Origin: Flammeovirgaceae bacterium UBA2786
Lineage (GTDB): Bacteria; Bacteroidota; Bacteroidia; Cytophagales; Cyclobacteriaceae
DNA: 16,576 nt
Assembly (NCBI GenBank): GCA_002352225.1
Contig: DEIA01000019.1
Span: 28,064-44,639, forward strand
Reading direction: 5' to 3'
Shown: piece by piece, positions 15,174 through 16,576 of the stretch
Numbering within the stretch: position 1 is the stretch's first letter
How the letters are laid out: each line of letters opens with the position of its first letter
The notes under the pieces: model-generated
The model's input: the letters and a program-made list of their open reading frames with translations, nothing else
Told to the model about the DNA's origin: nothing
Databases searched by the model: none
Translations under genes and position numbers: made by a program

Positions 15174-16576
15174 ATGAAACTAAAAAACTTTATTCTATCT
15201 TCTATTGGCTTGCTGATTGCAATTGGCATAAACGCCCAGGTTTTTACCGGCCCAACCGATGTGTGTAAAACAATAAATCAAACCTATACGTATAGCGATG
15301 ACGTTACTTACACCAGCGCCCAATGGAGTGTTACCAGCGGTGGAACAATTGTAAGTGGGAGTGGTTTAACCCGTCAAATCAATTGGACTGCAAATGGAAC
15401 TATAACGGTTTCACTTTACAATGGTGCCAGTTTAGTAAGCCAGGGCACACTAAATGTGTACGTGTTTGAAACAGGAACAATTTCGGGTCCGGGTACAGTT
15501 ACGCAAGGTAATTCTGCTACCATTACGAAGGTTGATCAATATGGCGGGTTTCAATGGGAGGTTTCAACAGATGGAGTGAATTGGACCGGGCTTGGTTCAA
15601 CACCTGCTCTTGTTCATACGCCTACCCAAAATAGCCAGTATCGACTCAAATTGAACAGTGCCTGTAAAACCAGATTTTCAAATACAGTTTCGGTTACTGT
15701 AGTTGCGCCTTTGATAATTACAGCAGAAGGACCAACATCAATCCCATTAGGGATTAGCACAAGGCTTTCGGTTGCCAATAACTTTTATCAATATCAGTGG
15801 CAGAAAAATGGTGTAGATATTTCAGGAGCTACGGTCCACTATCTTGATACATCTGAACCCGCTGAATATACCGTTAAAGCAAAAGCTACAGCTGGTTCGG
15901 CATGGGAAACTTCGGCTGCCGTCACCATCAGTTCTTCGCTCATTAGCCAACCAACAGCAATCAGTTATAAAGTAACTACATCGCTTAAAAAGGAAGGTTT
16001 ATCTCCAAGCTCTAATTTTTATTCACTGCAATCCCATGAGGTTAATCAGGAAGTAATGTACCTGGATGGTCATGGTCGTTCGCTCCAACAAATTGCCATT
16101 GGTCAAACACCCAATAGAAAAGACCTTGTTGTGCCAGTTGCGTATGACCATGCCGGTCGCACTGAAATTCAGTATTTGCCGTATGCTACTACCGTGGTTA
16201 ACGGGCAATACAAACCAACAGCACTGAAAGGCCCCGGACCTTCCGGTAATTATTCAACAAGCGAACAGCGGGCATTCTACCAGGGCTCGGCCGGAGTAGC
16301 TACAGATGCCATGCCCTATACAAAAAGTGTTTTTGAGCAAAGCCCGTTAAGCACCATAATTGAACAAGGCGGAGTAGGAAGTGACTTACAACCGGGCAGC
16401 ACGCATACAATAAGAAGTTCCATACTGGTAAGCACTTCGGCCTATTCCGATGCTGCATTAAAAAATGTGCGCAAGTGGACTCCTGCCGGGCCCAATGGCA
16501 TGTACGACAATTTGCAACTTACCATTGCCCAAACGATTGATGAAAACGGAAACAAAGTTTGGCAGTTTACAGATAA
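15174..16576 (+). CDS. DUF6443 / RHS-repeat family protein, 3'-truncated by window edge
   Basis: The frame stays open from the ATG at 15174 to the window end (467 residues seen, no stop). Residues 1-22 are a signal peptide (MKLKNFILSSIGLLIAIGIN, cleavage near AQ). Two or three Ig/PKD-like domains follow: one with WSVTSGG, one with FQWEVSTDGVNW and a Cys pair region, one with YQWQKNGVDISGA. From about residue 265 the chain matches DUF6443, the N-terminal domain of Bacteroidota RHS proteins: YLDGHGRSLQQ (296-306), VPVAYDHAGR, YLPYAT, FYQG, KSVFEQSPL, IEQGGVGSDLQPG and TIDENGNKVWQF. Full-length relatives continue through many YD repeats to an RHS core and a variable C-terminal tip, which may be a toxin; that part lies outside the window. 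The 5-nt gap to the 1315-aa gene marks a two-gene cassette. Confidence 0.88.
   Translation, partial: MKLKNFILSSIGLLIAIGINAQVFTGPTDVCKTINQTYTYSDDVTYTSAQWSVTSGGTIVSGSGLTRQINWTANGTITVSLYNGASLVSQGTLNVYVFETGTISGPGTVTQGNSATITKVDQYGGFQWEVSTDGVNWTGLGSTPALVHTPTQNSQYRLKLNSACKTRFSNTVSVTVVAPLIITAEGPTSIPLGISTRLSVANNFYQYQWQKNGVDISGATVHYLDTSEPAEYTVKAKATAGSAWETSAAVTISSSLISQPTAISYKVTTSLKKEGLSPSSNFYSLQSHEVNQEVMYLDGHGRSLQQIAIGQTPNRKDLVVPVAYDHAGRTEIQYLPYATTVVNGQYKPTALKGPGPSGNYSTSEQRAFYQGSAGVATDAMPYTKSVFEQSPLSTIIEQGGVGSDLQPGSTHTIRSSILVSTSAYSDAALKNVRKWTPAGPNGMYDNLQLTIAQTIDENGNKVWQFTD

Noticed and set aside
16023..16208. 61-codon minus-strand open frame
   Set aside because: It lies opposite the conserved DUF6443 region, which is clearly the coding strand.

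Overview
The window reads as ordinary chromosomal DNA of a Bacteroidota member, most likely a Cytophagales-type bacterium. Evidence: a type IX secretion (T9SS) plug protein, an ECF sigma factor overlapping a membrane-anchored beta-barrel partner, a DUF6443/RHS-type surface protein pair, at least one Bacteroidota-type TAnnTTTG -7 box, and start codons mostly without a strong Shine-Dalgarno. Family names rest on motif recognition by eye; no database search was possible.

Layout. (1) 1-1260 (+): 3' part of an ABC-F ATPase cut by the window edge. (2) 1282-3190 (-): an ECF sigma factor and, overlapping it by 29 nt, a protein with a cytoplasmic anti-sigma-like head, one membrane helix and a beta-barrel-like tail. 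(3) 3273-4529 (+): T9SS plug protein, divergent from the sigma gene across an 82-bp shared promoter region. (4) 4526-5326 (-): a stand-alone Cas6-like protein whose stop codon overlaps that of the plug gene; no CRISPR repeats or other cas genes are visible. (5) 5463-6560 (-): YchF ATPase. (6) 6639-7604 (-) and 7850-8599 (+): a divergent pair, an exported TIM-barrel sugar isomerase/epimerase-like protein and an SDR oxidoreductase. (7) 8707-9186 (+): Dps ferritin-like protein. (8) 9288-10778 (-): a secreted coiled-coil plus beta-strand envelope protein. (9) 10779-11220: AT-rich spacer with inverted repeats. (10) 11221 to the window end (+): a two-gene RHS/YD-type cassette; the second gene runs off the window.

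How the parts may work together. The ECF sigma factor, its barrel partner, the T9SS plug and the coiled-coil protein all concern the envelope. The large RHS-type proteins carry signal peptides and are probably surface-exposed or secreted, though the complete first one shows no obvious T9SS sorting domain. YchF, Dps, the ABC-F protein and the SDR are housekeeping or stress genes. The most unusual items are the orphan Cas6-like gene, which seems to lack the usual N-terminal catalytic histidine, and the RHS/DUF6443 cassette behind a repeat-bearing spacer.
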